From Nitrospiraceae bacterium (GTDB lineage Bacteria; Nitrospirota; Nitrospiria; Nitrospirales; Nitrospiraceae), in NCBI GenBank assembly GCA_013140715.1, contig JABFSG010000069.1, positions 1 through 42,250 on the forward strand: a stretch of DNA of 42,250 nucleotides. Direction: 5' to 3'. Shown here one piece after another: positions 1-8,039 of the stretch. The notes under the pieces were generated by a model that worked only from the letters and a program-made list of their open reading frames with translations, did no database searches and was not told where the DNA came from. Numbering within the stretch: position 1 is the stretch's first letter; every line of letters starts with the position of its first letter. A program made the position numbers and the translations under genes.

Positions 1-236
1 TGTGAAGGACGGACCTCTGGTTTGCCGGTTGTCGCGCCAGCGGCAGTGCCGGGTAGCTATGTCCGGTAGCGATAATCGCTGAAAGCATCTAAGCGAGAAG
101 CGTGCCTCAAGATAAGCTCTCCCGGGGCGCAAGCCCCCTAAAGACCACTTGTAGACTACGAGTTTGATAGGCTGGGTGTGGAAGGCCCGTAAGGGCTGTA
201 GCTGACCAGTACTAATCGGTCGTGCGGTTTAACATC
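1..236 (+). rRNA. rrl: 23S ribosomal RNA, 3' end (partial)
   Basis: The first 230-odd bases match the conserved 3' end of bacterial 23S rRNA. The stretch around 75-115 (cgctgaaagcatctaagcg) is the helix 98-99 region, and 205-232 (ctgaccagtactaatcggtc) is the terminal sequence that pairs with the 5' end. The gene starts outside the window. The exact mature 3' end is uncertain by a few bases. 5S follows about 115 bp downstream, the usual 23S-5S order. Confidence 0.95.
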
Positions 237-351
237 ATCATCTTTGCTCCTGATAGACATGGTCATAAGCCCGCGAGAGTTGCGGGACATGCGCGAAACG
301 CGGGACGAGTCTCGTGAGCTGTGCTTGTCTTGCCCATCTCGCGGAAGACAG

Positions 352-471
<120 letters not shown>

Positions 472-475
472 ATAA

Positions 476-510
476 AAAAGCCTGCTGGTGAAAGCCAGCA
501 GGCTTTTACA
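476..510 (+). terminator. Intrinsic terminator of the rRNA operon
   Basis: A 13-bp perfect stem (arms 476-488 and 495-507, core gcctgctgg/ccagcaggc) with a 6-nt loop. The 3' arm ends in a T run. It lies directly after 5S and closes the rRNA transcription unit. Confidence 0.9.
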
Positions 511-522
511 TTTTCAGAAGGA

Positions 523-625
523 TGGCAGGGCCGCCTGGCTCATCTCCCATGCTCGCAGAACGCGCACGATAAGAATGTGCTCGTTCGATGCGCGCAGTAG
601 GAGACGAATCCAGGCCGCCCTGCCA
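523..625. repeat. Long imperfect palindrome after the rRNA operon
   Basis: Outer arms 523-538 and 610-625 (tggcagggccgcctgg and its complement, one mismatch) enclose an inner imperfect palindrome at 544-604. The inner part contains gctcgcagaacgcgc and ctcgttcgatgcgcgc. The inner block is a diverged copy of the 60-66 bp palindrome also found at 751-815, 19758-19823 and 21044-21107. No coding potential is seen. Confidence 0.7.
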
Positions 626-637
626 ATGCGAAGAAGG

Positions 638-670
638 AAGCCTGCTGGCTAGACGCTCAGCAGGCTTTTT
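638..670 (+). terminator. Second terminator-like hairpin, copy of the rRNA terminator
   Basis: A 10-bp stem (aagcctgctg at 638-647, cagcaggctt at 658-667) followed by a T run. It repeats the core of the 476-507 terminator, so the sequence downstream of 5S looks like a duplicated terminator-plus-palindrome unit. No gene lies between the two hairpins. It may be a backup terminator or a repeat by-product. Confidence 0.7.
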
Positions 671-750
671 GATTTACAAGGCAGCGTTGGGAGAAGAGGG
701 GTGAGCGTTCCAGTGGACCGCTGTGTTTTAAAGAACCGCGCAGCCTGGTC

Positions 751-815
751 ATCCCGTATGCTCACGCAACGCGCGGTCGCGGTCTCCCCTCGTTGAACGC
801 GCGCACGACGGGGAT
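751..815. repeat. Dispersed palindrome, copy 2
   Basis: Outer arms atcccgt (751) and acggggat (ending 815) enclose ctcacgcaacgcgcgg and ctcgttgaacgcgcgc. The inner sequence is nearly the same as in 19758-19823 and in the reverse complement of 21044-21107. The rest of 816-1076 holds a degraded echo of the terminator tail (ggctttgattcacaagacag near 881) and nothing else I recognise. Confidence 0.65.
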
Positions 816-985
816 CAATCAGACTGCCCTCGCGGAAGAGAAAATGAAGTCAGCCGCTGAAACGCTTTACTCCAGCTGGCTTTGATTCACAAGACAGCTT
901 TGGCGGGAGTGGACGGGCGCAGTTCGCAATCGTATGGCGAACAGCTGAAGAGATTAGGGAATTGACACGCGTGTAGTAGAAAAGT

Positions 986-2355
986 AGCCTGTCCCCATTT
1001 CCCGGTTTCGTCTGCTAAGAAGCAGACACGCGCTGCAGCCGCTTGGAGACTGCAGCGCTCCGGGGCTAAGACCTCTATGTTTGTTTCCAGGGTTGTAGGC
1101 GATTGTCCAGGTTGTGGAGCAATACAAAAATTTGGCAATGTCTTCGTGCGACGCGATCACGTGCTGCGCGGGTGCTTCCAGTGTAAATATTCAGAGCATA
1201 TTCCACTGCCAGTCTTACGGAAAAAAGTTCTATATCTCGATCAATGCTTTTTTAGTCACGCTTTCCGTGCCAAAGAGCAACGCTTTGTTCAGGCCGCAGA
1301 GAAGCTCCGCGAGGTGTCAGCCCTTCAACTGATGGTGGCTCCCTTTTCGTCCATTCATGAGGACGAAACCAATCAGTGGAAAGGGCACGAAGAAGAGCTG
1401 ATGAAATTCATAAGGGATATATCATTCGGTCACGAATTTGAACCAGACTACCAAGTAGAAAGAGCGCAACTATGTAGAGCATTCAAATCTTTTCTATCGT
1501 CGGGCTCCTCTGCTTTCCAATTATGTGAAGATGACGCTCTGGAGGAAAAAGTTCACGATTGGGACGAGTATTTGTATATCACCATCCCTGGATGTCATGG
1601 CGATACTGAGCGAATACGCAATGCGAGGCGACAATCTGTAGAAGCACTGGTGGATGCATTTGATCATTGGAGAAAAACCCCAAAAACCTTCGAGCAGCAG
1701 ATCTTGCTCGAAATGGAAGAACAGGCAAGGCAATATTTACGTGCGTATGTAGACCACTCGGTGAAATTAGGAACAGGTGACTTCGAAGCACTATTTACTT
1801 CGCCCGTTATCTCATCATACGTTGAACAGTTGCTTGAGTATGTGCCGCAAGACCAAATGAAAGAGGGGTTAAAGATTATCGGCAATTTTGTCCGATCCGA
1901 GCACTACAACCAGATCCCTTACTTATGGATTGGTGCCAGGGTTTATGCTTGTCTTAATGAAGAGGTACAAGGCGGTGCATACACCAATCGAGAAAAGGCT
2001 ATAAAAAAGCTGCAGGGTCTGTACGGGGACATTAAACATGCAGCGACCTATGCCCCATATTGTGATGCAATATTTATGGAAAAGAAGATGACCGCATATT
2101 TATCTGGCCCTCGCATCAATCTGGAGAAGAGGTATGGGGTAAAACTTTTCTCTTCCGAAACATTGGATGACTTTATCGCTTGGATGGATCAGGTTATTGA
2201 TGAAATGACGGAGACTCATCGAGTGGCACTGTCAATGATTTTCCCTGGAGTCCAACGAGAAGATAATCATGCATTCGCGCGTGCAATTCTAGGGAAGGCA
2301 TAATCTTGTGGGCTAGAAAAGAAAAAAGGGTCAGACAAGAAAAGGGGGCAGGCTG
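986..2355. repeat. Imperfect inverted repeat flanking the PIN-like gene
   Basis: The sequence agcctgtccccattt at 986-1000 is matched, inverted, by aaaagggggcaggct at 2341-2355, with about 13 of 15 positions agreeing. The repeats lie about 75 bp before and 40 bp after the gene. They could be the ends of a small non-autonomous mobile cassette. No target-site duplication was identified. The stretch 2356-2570 shows no gene. Confidence 0.35.
1077..2303 (+). CDS. Zinc-ribbon protein with PIN-like nuclease domain (putative)
   Basis: 408 residues with no signal peptide. The N-terminus has a probable zinc knuckle: CPGC (C10, C13) and CFQC (C33, C36). After it comes a hydrophobic strand ending in an aspartate (VLYLDQ, D55), then SSIHEDE (E95/E97), and near the C-terminus GDIKHAATYAPYCDAIF (D318, D330) followed by a strand and LFSSETL. 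The spacing and order of these acidic residues resemble large PIN-like nuclease families; this is pattern recognition, not a search result. The ATG at 1077 keeps the zinc knuckle but has no clear ribosome-binding site. The gene is visibly AT-richer than its surroundings, stands alone after an rRNA operon, and is flanked by an imperfect inverted repeat. All this suggests horizontal acquisition. A defence or toxin role is possible but unproven. Confidence 0.6.
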   Translation: MFVSRVVGDCPGCGAIQKFGNVFVRRDHVLRGCFQCKYSEHIPLPVLRKKVLYLDQCFFSHAFRAKEQRFVQAAEKLREVSALQLMVAPFSSIHEDETNQWKGHEEELMKFIRDISFGHEFEPDYQVERAQLCRAFKSFLSSGSSAFQLCEDDALEEKVHDWDEYLYITIPGCHGDTERIRNARRQSVEALVDAFDHWRKTPKTFEQQILLEMEEQARQYLRAYVDHSVKLGTGDFEALFTSPVISSYVEQLLEYVPQDQMKEGLKIIGNFVRSEHYNQIPYLWIGARVYACLNEEVQGGAYTNREKAIKKLQGLYGDIKHAATYAPYCDAIFMEKKMTAYLSGPRINLEKRYGVKLFSSETLDDFIAWMDQVIDEMTETHRVALSMIFPGVQREDNHAFARAILGKA

Positions 2356-2570
2356 AATAAAATGGAGCGAGGTAAAAGTTAAGAGATCAGAGTCATTGTC
2401 GTAAGCCTTCTGTGCTGCCTGCATAACGTCCCTCACCAACAGCCCCACTGAGGGTTGCCTCAAAAACAATCATCAAGGTTGGTGTCGAATTTCCGGATCC
2501 CGTTCGACTACAGTGTAAAAGGGCATGCAGAGCTCTCATCGTCACTCACCATTGGAAAGAAGAAATCGTC

Positions 2571-3017
2571 GTGGGAACTAATACTATTCGACTTCATCGC
2601 GTGTTTCGTGCCACTCCAGAACGGGTTTACCGAGCGTTTCTCGATGCGGATGCCATGGCGAAATGGCTGCCGCCCAATGGATTTACGTGCAAGGTGCATC
2701 ATATGGAGGCAAAGGTTGGTGGCACTTTTAAGATGTCGTTTACCAATTTCACCACAGGCAAGAGTCACTCCTTCGGCGGCCAGTATCTCGAGCTCGTGCC
2801 GCATGAACGGATTCGCTACATGGACAACTTCGACGACCCGAACCTGCCTGGAGAAATTCGCGTGACGGTCACGTTGAAGAAAGTATCTTGTGGGACAGAA
2901 GTGGACATTGTGCAAGAAGGTGTGCCTGACGTGATTCCCGCCGAGGCGTGCTATCTTGGCTGGCAAGAATCGCTCATCCTACTTGGAAAACTTGTCGAAG
3001 CGGAGCTCCCAGATTAA
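2571..3017 (+). CDS. SRPBCC / AHSA1 family protein
   Basis: 148 residues, close to the usual length of an AHSA1-type START-like domain. Typical features are FRATPERVYRAFLDADAMAK at the N-terminus, the WLPP segment, a central GGTFKMSF strand, GGQYLELVPHERIRY, and the C-terminal long helix beginning near LGWQESLILL. These proteins form a hydrophobic cup; substrates are unknown for most. The start is GTG at 2571 with a purine-rich AAGAAG stretch upstream. It is followed after 25 bp by a DHFR-like gene on the same strand. AHSA1 and DHFR/RibD-C genes often occur together in exchangeable clusters, so they are probably one operon. Confidence 0.85.
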   Translation: MGTNTIRLHRVFRATPERVYRAFLDADAMAKWLPPNGFTCKVHHMEAKVGGTFKMSFTNFTTGKSHSFGGQYLELVPHERIRYMDNFDDPNLPGEIRVTVTLKKVSCGTEVDIVQEGVPDVIPAEACYLGWQESLILLGKLVEAELPD

Positions 3018-3042
3018 TATCCTCGGGAGAAAGGAGCTATTC

Positions 3043-3690
3043 ATGTCGAAGCTTCGTGTTCACACCTTCAGCATCTCTCTCGACGGATACGGCGCCGGGC
3101 CACACCAAGACCAGGATAACCCACTTGGTGTAGGTGGTCTCGGACTGCACAAATGGTTATGGGGCACGCGTACGATTGGGAAGCTGTTTGGTGATGGGAG
3201 CGGGGCCACGGGCGTGGATGACGATTTCGCCGCGCGGGGTTTTAGCAACATCGGAGCCTGGATTCTCGGGCGCAACATGTTCGGTCCCATTCGTGGCTCG
3301 TGGCCGAATGAGCAGTGGAAAGGCTGGTGGGGCGACAATCCGCCGTACCATACGCCTGTCTTCATCTTGACCCACCATCCTCGCCCATCAATCACGATGG
3401 AGGGAGACACGACCTTTCACTTCGTCACCGACGGCATCCATGAATGCCTGAAGCGTGCCCAAGCAGTCGCTCATGGAAAGGATGTCCGCCTCGGGGGTGG
3501 CGTGGCGACAATCCAGCAATACCTTCGCGCCGGACTCATCGACGAGATGCACGTGGTCGTTTCTCCCGTACTACTGGGATCTGGCGAACATCTTTTTAAT
3601 GGCATCGACCTATTGAAGCAGGGTTATCAGTGCTCCGAGCATACGTCCACACCCAACGCAACACACATCCTCATCACCAAACAGAAGTAG
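3043..3690 (+). CDS. Dihydrofolate reductase family protein (RibD C-terminal type)
   Basis: 215 residues. The N-terminal strand FSISLDGYGAG is the nucleotide-binding start of the RibD-C/DHFR fold. SNIGAWILGRNMFGPI and the later GKDVRLGGGVATIQQYLRAG (GGG plus helix) and DEMHVVVSPVLLGSGEHLF are the usual conserved blocks. It probably binds NADPH; the substrate is unknown and it is not classical FolA. The ATG at 3043 is preceded by a strong AAGGAG, so the upstream in-frame extension to 2956 is rejected. It is likely co-transcribed with the AHSA1 gene and ends before a good terminator. Confidence 0.88.
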   Translation: MSKLRVHTFSISLDGYGAGPHQDQDNPLGVGGLGLHKWLWGTRTIGKLFGDGSGATGVDDDFAARGFSNIGAWILGRNMFGPIRGSWPNEQWKGWWGDNPPYHTPVFILTHHPRPSITMEGDTTFHFVTDGIHECLKRAQAVAHGKDVRLGGGVATIQQYLRAGLIDEMHVVVSPVLLGSGEHLFNGIDLLKQGYQCSEHTSTPNATHILITKQK

Positions 3691-3736
3691 GAATTGTTGT
3701 ACTGAGTGTCCGAGTAAAATCCGTTGTGGGAGCAGG

Positions 3737-3770
3737 GCCCGTCGGTTGGAGATCGACGGGCTTTTGTTTT
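3737..3770 (+). terminator. Intrinsic terminator after the DHFR-like gene
   Basis: A perfect 8-bp stem (gcccgtcg at 3737-3744, cgacgggc at 3754-3761) with a 9-nt loop, followed by ttttgtttt. It sits 47 bp after the stop codon and ends the AHSA1-DHFR unit. Confidence 0.88.
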
Positions 3771-3781
3771 AGTATGACGGC

Positions 3782-4064
3782 ATGAAGGACGAGTTGCATG
3801 CTGGGCCAGAGCGTTCCGTCTTTGTAGGCGTCAGTCTCGATGGATTTATCGCTCGGCTGAACGGCCATCTGGACTTGGCCGATGGGTGAAGGACAAGGGG
3901 ACGGTGGAGAGCATGGGCACAACGAGTTCATTGCCGATATCAATGCAATCGTTATGGGGAGAACAACGTTCGAGAAAGTCTTGGCGTTCGCCAAGTGGTA
4001 TTACGGCAACAAGCGAGTGGCGCGAACAGAAGCGCCTGTTCGCCTCGACTGCCTGACAAGATGA
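3782..4064 (+). pseudogene. Second DHFR-family gene, frameshifted and truncated
   Basis: The frame from ATG 3782 reads MKDELHAGPERSVFVGVSLD then GFIARLNGHLDLADG and stops at 3889. The SVFVGVSLDGFIA start is the conserved first strand of RibD-C/DHFR-like proteins. A different frame from about 3882 continues the same family: GGEHGHNEFIADINAIVMGR then TTFEKVLAF, stopping at 4064. The two frames together cover only the N-terminal half, and nothing like the GGG-helix second half follows. So it is a frameshifted, C-terminally deleted remnant. It is unlike its intact neighbour at 3043 in sequence, so it is a separate family member rather than a recent duplicate. 4065-4194 shows no gene. Confidence 0.72.
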
Positions 4065-4194
4065 ACGTCGAAAGGTCGATCTCCACGCCTCAATATACTT
4101 CCTTCGACAATACCCCTTTGCCCGGACATGATGCCTCAAGGAGCAGAATTTTTCTGCGTGAGACATGAGAATGGTCCAGTTTTCCAGGAGGACG

Positions 4195-5574
4195 TTATTC
4201 CATTTGATTGCCGCTGTCATCGCCGTCCAGGGGGATTTGTTCTGTGAAGTCATGTTTCGACTGGAGTAGCGTCGCATCAATGACGATGTTGTCCTCGGTC
4301 TTTTTGAGAGTCACGTTGACCGGTTTATTCAGCAAGGATTCGCACTTGAGTATCTCATAGCTGCCTACATAGCGCTGCGCCATGAATGTGAACAGCGTAT
4401 CGGCCACGGTCGAATCCGGCGATCGAAAGGCTGTGAATGTCGACTTGTCCCGGAAAAGTTTCTTCGGCTGCACCGCGCGCATTTTGCGGCAGTACTTCGT
4501 TGTGCTGGCGTCCTCAGGGTTGTTGACTTGTCGTTGATCGACACCACGACGATATTGATTCACCTGGCGAAGACTTTCCCTTCCGGTGAACGGAGGGTCG
4601 AGGGCAAAGGGATTGCCGAGAGGAATTTGCGCGATAGGAGGTGCTTGGAACTTTCTTGCCTGCAGTTCATTCAGCGGTAATGCCGGGACCAGCGCGCCTG
4701 GATCGGCTAAGTTGGGCGCCATCCACGGGGTGCATCCCAAAGCTCCATCGATGAATACGTCCAAGAGACGGTTATCACTGGGGTTTCCTTTCACCACCGA
4801 TCCTGGCAATGCCGCACGATTGGTCGCGGTATTTTGGGCGATCTTTCCGTCCGGGGTGAACAAATACTCCGTGGTGAGATTATCGCTTTGATCTTGATCG
4901 ACAACGAAGAAACTGCGCACTGTGGGGCAAGCCTCATGGTGCGCGGTTGTGTCTACCCCTATGGGGGGCACAATCAGCCGCCCGACTTTAATGAAGTGGT
5001 TAGCCCGTTTAAAGAACTCCACCGCGTTACAGTACGCGAACTGTCCGTGGCCTTGCACGCAGTGGTTCTGCGGTAAATCATTTTGTTGGCTCGCGGAAAC
5101 AAGCGCAAGGTTGTTCCCGTTGAATCCGAACCACAGAGCTACGACGTGGCGTGTCGGGAGTGCCGGCACGACAGGCGGCGCAGCAGGTGTCGTGCCCTTG
5201 TCGATGACCAATGGGTTGTACACCGAGATCTGGCCATTCTCTAAATCGATGATCGCCGCCTGAACGAATGTCGTCTGATTCTTATCCGTTTCATGGCAGG
5301 GACCATCGGACGGATTTGTCGCTTCGAGCTGATAAGGCGTTGCGAGCCCGGCGGCCGTCAGCGGGTCATGTGGCACAATGAGCGTACAGTTCGGATTGAT
5401 CTCCTGCGCAAATGTCGCAACCGGCGCCACGAGCAGCGCCAATCCGACCATCACCGGACGTACAGCGCCGGCCATGTAGATCCTGAAAATGTTGAACCTG
5501 CGAAAAATCGACGCAATCAGCGGCAGTCCCGTCGCCATAAGCAGAAAGAAGGAGGCGTTCGTGGTGTGCTTCAT
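4195..5574 (-). CDS. Exported protein of unknown function
   Basis: 459 residues. I do not recognise the family. The N-terminus has two hydrophobic stretches, residues 8-24 and about 38-56 (AVRPVMVGLALLVAPVATFA), the second ending in a plausible signal peptidase site (TFA-QE). The mature part is about 400 residues with ten or so cysteines, several spaced as expected for disulphides (CTLIVP, GPCHE, NHCVQ, YCNAV, ACPTV, GCTPW). It is proline-rich and has no clear catalytic motif. The start at 5574 has AAAGGAG at good spacing. It stands alone on the minus strand between remnants. It is probably a periplasmic or secreted protein held together by disulphides. Confidence 0.7.
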   Translation of the reverse strand: MKHTTNASFFLLMATGLPLIASIFRRFNIFRIYMAGAVRPVMVGLALLVAPVATFAQEINPNCTLIVPHDPLTAAGLATPYQLEATNPSDGPCHETDKNQTTFVQAAIIDLENGQISVYNPLVIDKGTTPAAPPVVPALPTRHVVALWFGFNGNNLALVSASQQNDLPQNHCVQGHGQFAYCNAVEFFKRANHFIKVGRLIVPPIGVDTTAHHEACPTVRSFFVVDQDQSDNLTTEYLFTPDGKIAQNTATNRAALPGSVVKGNPSDNRLLDVFIDGALGCTPWMAPNLADPGALVPALPLNELQARKFQAPPIAQIPLGNPFALDPPFTGRESLRQVNQYRRGVDQRQVNNPEDASTTKYCRKMRAVQPKKLFRDKSTFTAFRSPDSTVADTLFTFMAQRYVGSYEILKCESLLNKPVNVTLKKTEDNIVIDATLLQSKHDFTEQIPLDGDDSGNQME

Positions 5575-5830
5575 GATTCACTCCTTTGTCTGTCCAAGTG
5601 TTTCGACGATTCAGCGATCGTTCATCCCTCAATGGATCTAGCTCGATTTTGAATGACGCGTAGCGCTGACAGCTTCTGCTGGATCGTTGATAGGAGCCGG
5701 CTACAGCAAACTGGTGAGCGGTGAGCAAGAGGAGTGCCAGTTGACTTTTCTCTGTATTTTCAAGGGACAGGCCCGAGAGCCCTCATGGGTCTTGGGTGAG
5801 GAGGTTGCAAAACGACTGCGAGTGCCTGCG

Positions 5831-5953
5831 TTGCCGAAACCCTACAGTGGCGGGGAATTGTCTCGATTAGAGGATCTTCTGAAGCGCGTCACACCCCGCA
5901 ATCTGCACCGCGAGCTCGACTTTGGCCAGCCCGTCGATCGAGAGGCGCTATAA
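5831..5953 (+). pseudogene. MazE/AbrB-type antitoxin, C-terminal remnant
   Basis: The last 40 codons before the TAA at 5951-5953 read YSGGELSRLEDLLKRVTPRN then LHRELDFGQPVDREAL. This strongly resembles the toxin-binding tail of MazE-type antitoxins (LLxxITPENxHxExDFGxPVGxE). The frame extends back to 5687, but residues before about 5800 do not look like an AbrB DNA-binding domain, and no MazF/PemK toxin is readable downstream. I interpret it as an antitoxin remnant of a lost toxin-antitoxin locus. A short functional peptide is not excluded. Confidence 0.5.
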
Positions 5954-6108
5954 TGAGCAGACGCCGTATCTGCCGGTCACGGGTGGATTAGGCGCGACCG
6001 CATTCGGCTGCAAATGATAAGTGCTGAATTGGCAGCGGTGTCATGACACATTCCGTTCATCATTGAAAATTCACGCGTCGCGCGTATGGCCGTCATCGAG
6101 TGGCCGCA

Positions 6109-6187
6109 TCGGCGATCTCGTACAAGAAGTCGATGCTGATCCACTGGCCTGCTTGTCGGCTGACCGCAAAAGCACACCACTCAACTA
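6109..6187 (+). pseudogene. DUF3024-like fragment (copy 1)
   Basis: One frame reads GDLVQEVDADPLACL, like the C-terminal end of DUF3024 proteins (a leucine-rich helix with EIDxDPxGxFFG). The stretch 6114-6151 is about 84% identical (32 of 38) to 7461-7498, which belongs to a longer DUF3024 remnant. The two copies flank the dienelactone-hydrolase-like gene in direct orientation. The rest of 5954-6108 shows nothing convincing. Confidence 0.45.
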
Positions 6188-7123
6188 ACCGTATGGACGA
6201 GTCTCGCCCAATTCCTTCAGGAGAAAGGTGCGCACTCGTTCGCGTGCGTCTCGCGATGGCTGTCCTGCTTTGTCCTGCTTCTTCCACCCTCCGATCAGCG
6301 TGCTGTGCGCGTTGATCGGCTTTCCAGCCATCTGGTATTCGCTCGCTGGTATTTCCCCACTGATAAACCGCTCGCCAAATTCTTTGCGCAACGTGTCTAG
6401 TTTTGCGGGATCCGAAATGCAGTCTGTCTCAAATCTCAATCCGTAAATCCTGGCCTGACTTCCCCGGGCCTTGTCTAAATCATCCGTCGATAGGCCTAGA
6501 GATTCCTTGTCTGCATTCGTGTACCACCAGAAGCGCATGGGCAGAGCAGGTTGTGCCACCACTCCTGCACCAACCTGTGGATGATCAAACAGCGCTAACG
6601 GGATCGTACCGGTCATGCAGTTGCCGATGATGCCGATGCGCTGCTGCTGGTGCCGCTCGCCGATCTTCTGCACCACGCCTCGCAGCCAACCCACGATGGG
6701 AGCGCTTCCATGAGCAGGGATGTCCCATTCGCCGCCAGGGAAAAACTCGACTAATCCCCCAACCCAAAAGGCCGACAACCCGCTGACAAGGGAAATCTTT
6801 TCTTTCTCGCCGAACAGCAGCGGGACGTAGACGGTGAAATCCTTCGAGAGCTCCTCCGCATAAGCCAATGTCCCAGGAGAGAGCCCGGTCAGTTCGTGGA
6901 GCAAGAGCACTGGTGGCTTGGTGCTGCCGTCATTGAGGCAGAACACCGAATGTATGATCCCCGTATGCGAGAAGGGTTGCTCGAAACACTCGGTCCATTT
7001 CCTCTCCGGTGCTCCCTCTTCCTTCGTGTGCGGCGCGCACATTCCCAGCTGCGTGGCCCCACAGCCCGTTAAAAGAAAGGCTGCCACGATGGCTTGAAAG
7101 AGAGAACAGCGAAATTTCCCCAT
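6185..7123 (-). CDS. Dienelactone hydrolase family lipoprotein
   Basis: 312 residues, alpha/beta-hydrolase fold. The ATG at 7123 is preferred over an upstream extension because it follows GGAGGAG and gives a lipoprotein signal (LLTGC, lipid-bearing C21). Active-site candidates: nucleophile C169 in GNCMTG, acid D234 in FETD, histidine H273 in NAHST. A glutamate in LLLHELTGL (E77) matches the residue that controls the cysteine in true dienelactone hydrolase. Cysteine rather than serine in the elbow supports this family over lipases. As a lipoprotein it would act in the periplasm or at the outer membrane. It is monocistronic and flanked by DUF3024 fragments. The substrate cannot be told from sequence. 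Confidence 0.85.
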   Translation of the reverse strand: MGKFRCSLFQAIVAAFLLTGCGATQLGMCAPHTKEEGAPERKWTECFEQPFSHTGIIHSVFCLNDGSTKPPVLLLHELTGLSPGTLAYAEELSKDFTVYVPLLFGEKEKISLVSGLSAFWVGGLVEFFPGGEWDIPAHGSAPIVGWLRGVVQKIGERHQQQRIGIIGNCMTGTIPLALFDHPQVGAGVVAQPALPMRFWWYTNADKESLGLSTDDLDKARGSQARIYGLRFETDCISDPAKLDTLRKEFGERFISGEIPASEYQMAGKPINAHSTLIGGWKKQDKAGQPSRDARERVRTFLLKELGETRPYG

Positions 7124-7335
7124 AACACTCCTCCGACACAATCTGTGACACGCTTGGCTCCCATGCTGCTGCGTCAATCGCACCGGAGCTTGCCAGCATT
7201 CAAGGACCTGCGCAAGGCCCTTTCCCCAATACCATTCTAACTCCAGCTCAAGGATGAGCTGCGACTCGGGTATAGGATCAAGGGGCATGAGGGGGTGATT
7301 GTCGAGCGGTGCACGAGGTGGGATAGCTCGAAGTA

Positions 7336-7533
7336 ATGGACCGATTCACCGGTTGCCAAGTTCAAGTGCACCCGATCGCCAACAAATGGCGGCTATATTG
7401 GCAGCAAGCGGATCTGAAATGGCACGAATACCCTAGAGCGTCGTCGAGCGATTACATCAGGATCTTGTGCAAGAGATCGATGCCGATCCACTGGCTTGAT
7501 TTTTCTGATGACTACGAGAGGCAATCAAACTGA
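7336..7533 (+). pseudogene. DUF3024 remnant (copy 2), frameshifted
   Basis: The frame from 7336 reads VHPIANKWRLYWQQADLKWH then EYPRASSSDYI, the diagnostic W-x-LYW...LKWHxY core of DUF3024. After 7458 the family match jumps frame to DLVQEIDADPLA and then a stop. The N-terminal half of the domain is missing. It is a broken gene sharing a 38-bp near-repeat with 6114-6151. DUF3024 function is unknown. Confidence 0.6.
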
Positions 7534-7670
7534 TTGCTTTTGGGAATATTGAAGTGCAAGACCTTGGCCTCTTGTGGGGAGGCGCCTGACTCGGCGGTTA
7601 AGAACATGGTAAGCGAGGTCTCCCGAAGCAAGTTGTGGGCGCCGAGGCATGGTGGATCTTGTGCTGGATG

Positions 7671-7994
7671 TAGGTCATCGGTGTCAAGAAAAGTCTCCCG
7701 ACCACTTTTTATCCTCTCCTCTACGAGCGGGAAGGCTGGGCTCGTCGCTTCTTCGAGAACTGGCGCATTTCATTGAAGTGACAGTGCCTGAAGCCCTATG
7801 AGAAGTTTGCTGCGATGATCGACCGGCACTGGGACGGTATCACGGCCTACTGCAAACCGGAGAACAAGGTTGCCTTAGGATTCGTCGAGGGCATGAACAA
7901 CAAGATCCGCGTTATGCAGCGGCGGAGCTACGGTTTACGCGACGAGGAGTACCTGCGCCTGAAAGTTCTGATCTCCATGCTCGACTCCATATGA
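7671..7994 (+). pseudogene. ISL3-family transposase, C-terminal remnant
   Basis: One frame reads VKKSLPTTFYPLLYEREGWA then RRFFENWRISLK, a TGA stop where a tryptophan is expected, then QCLKPYEKFAAMIDRHWDGI, KPENKVALGFVEGMNNKIRV and MQRRSYGLRDEEYLRLKVLI to a TGA at 7994. This is the conserved end of ISL3-type DDE transposases; FVEGMNNKIR carries the last catalytic glutamate. An in-frame stop and absence of the N-terminal two-thirds show it is dead. It lies in a cluster of other decayed genes. 7534-7670 shows nothing else. Confidence 0.78.
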
Positions 7995-8039
7995 AATCAG
8001 ACGGAAATCACCCACTCACCAAGAAGAAGACCCTTTTGT

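Noticed and set aside
2455-2966. Frames of 136 and 152 codons on both strands around the AHSA1 gene
   Set aside because: They are shadows of the clear AHSA1 coding frame and lack family motifs.
5954-6100. Possible MazF/PemK toxin after the antitoxin tail
   Set aside because: I tried to read a MazF start near 5953 (TPYLPVTGGLGATAFG-like peptide) but it does not match the family.
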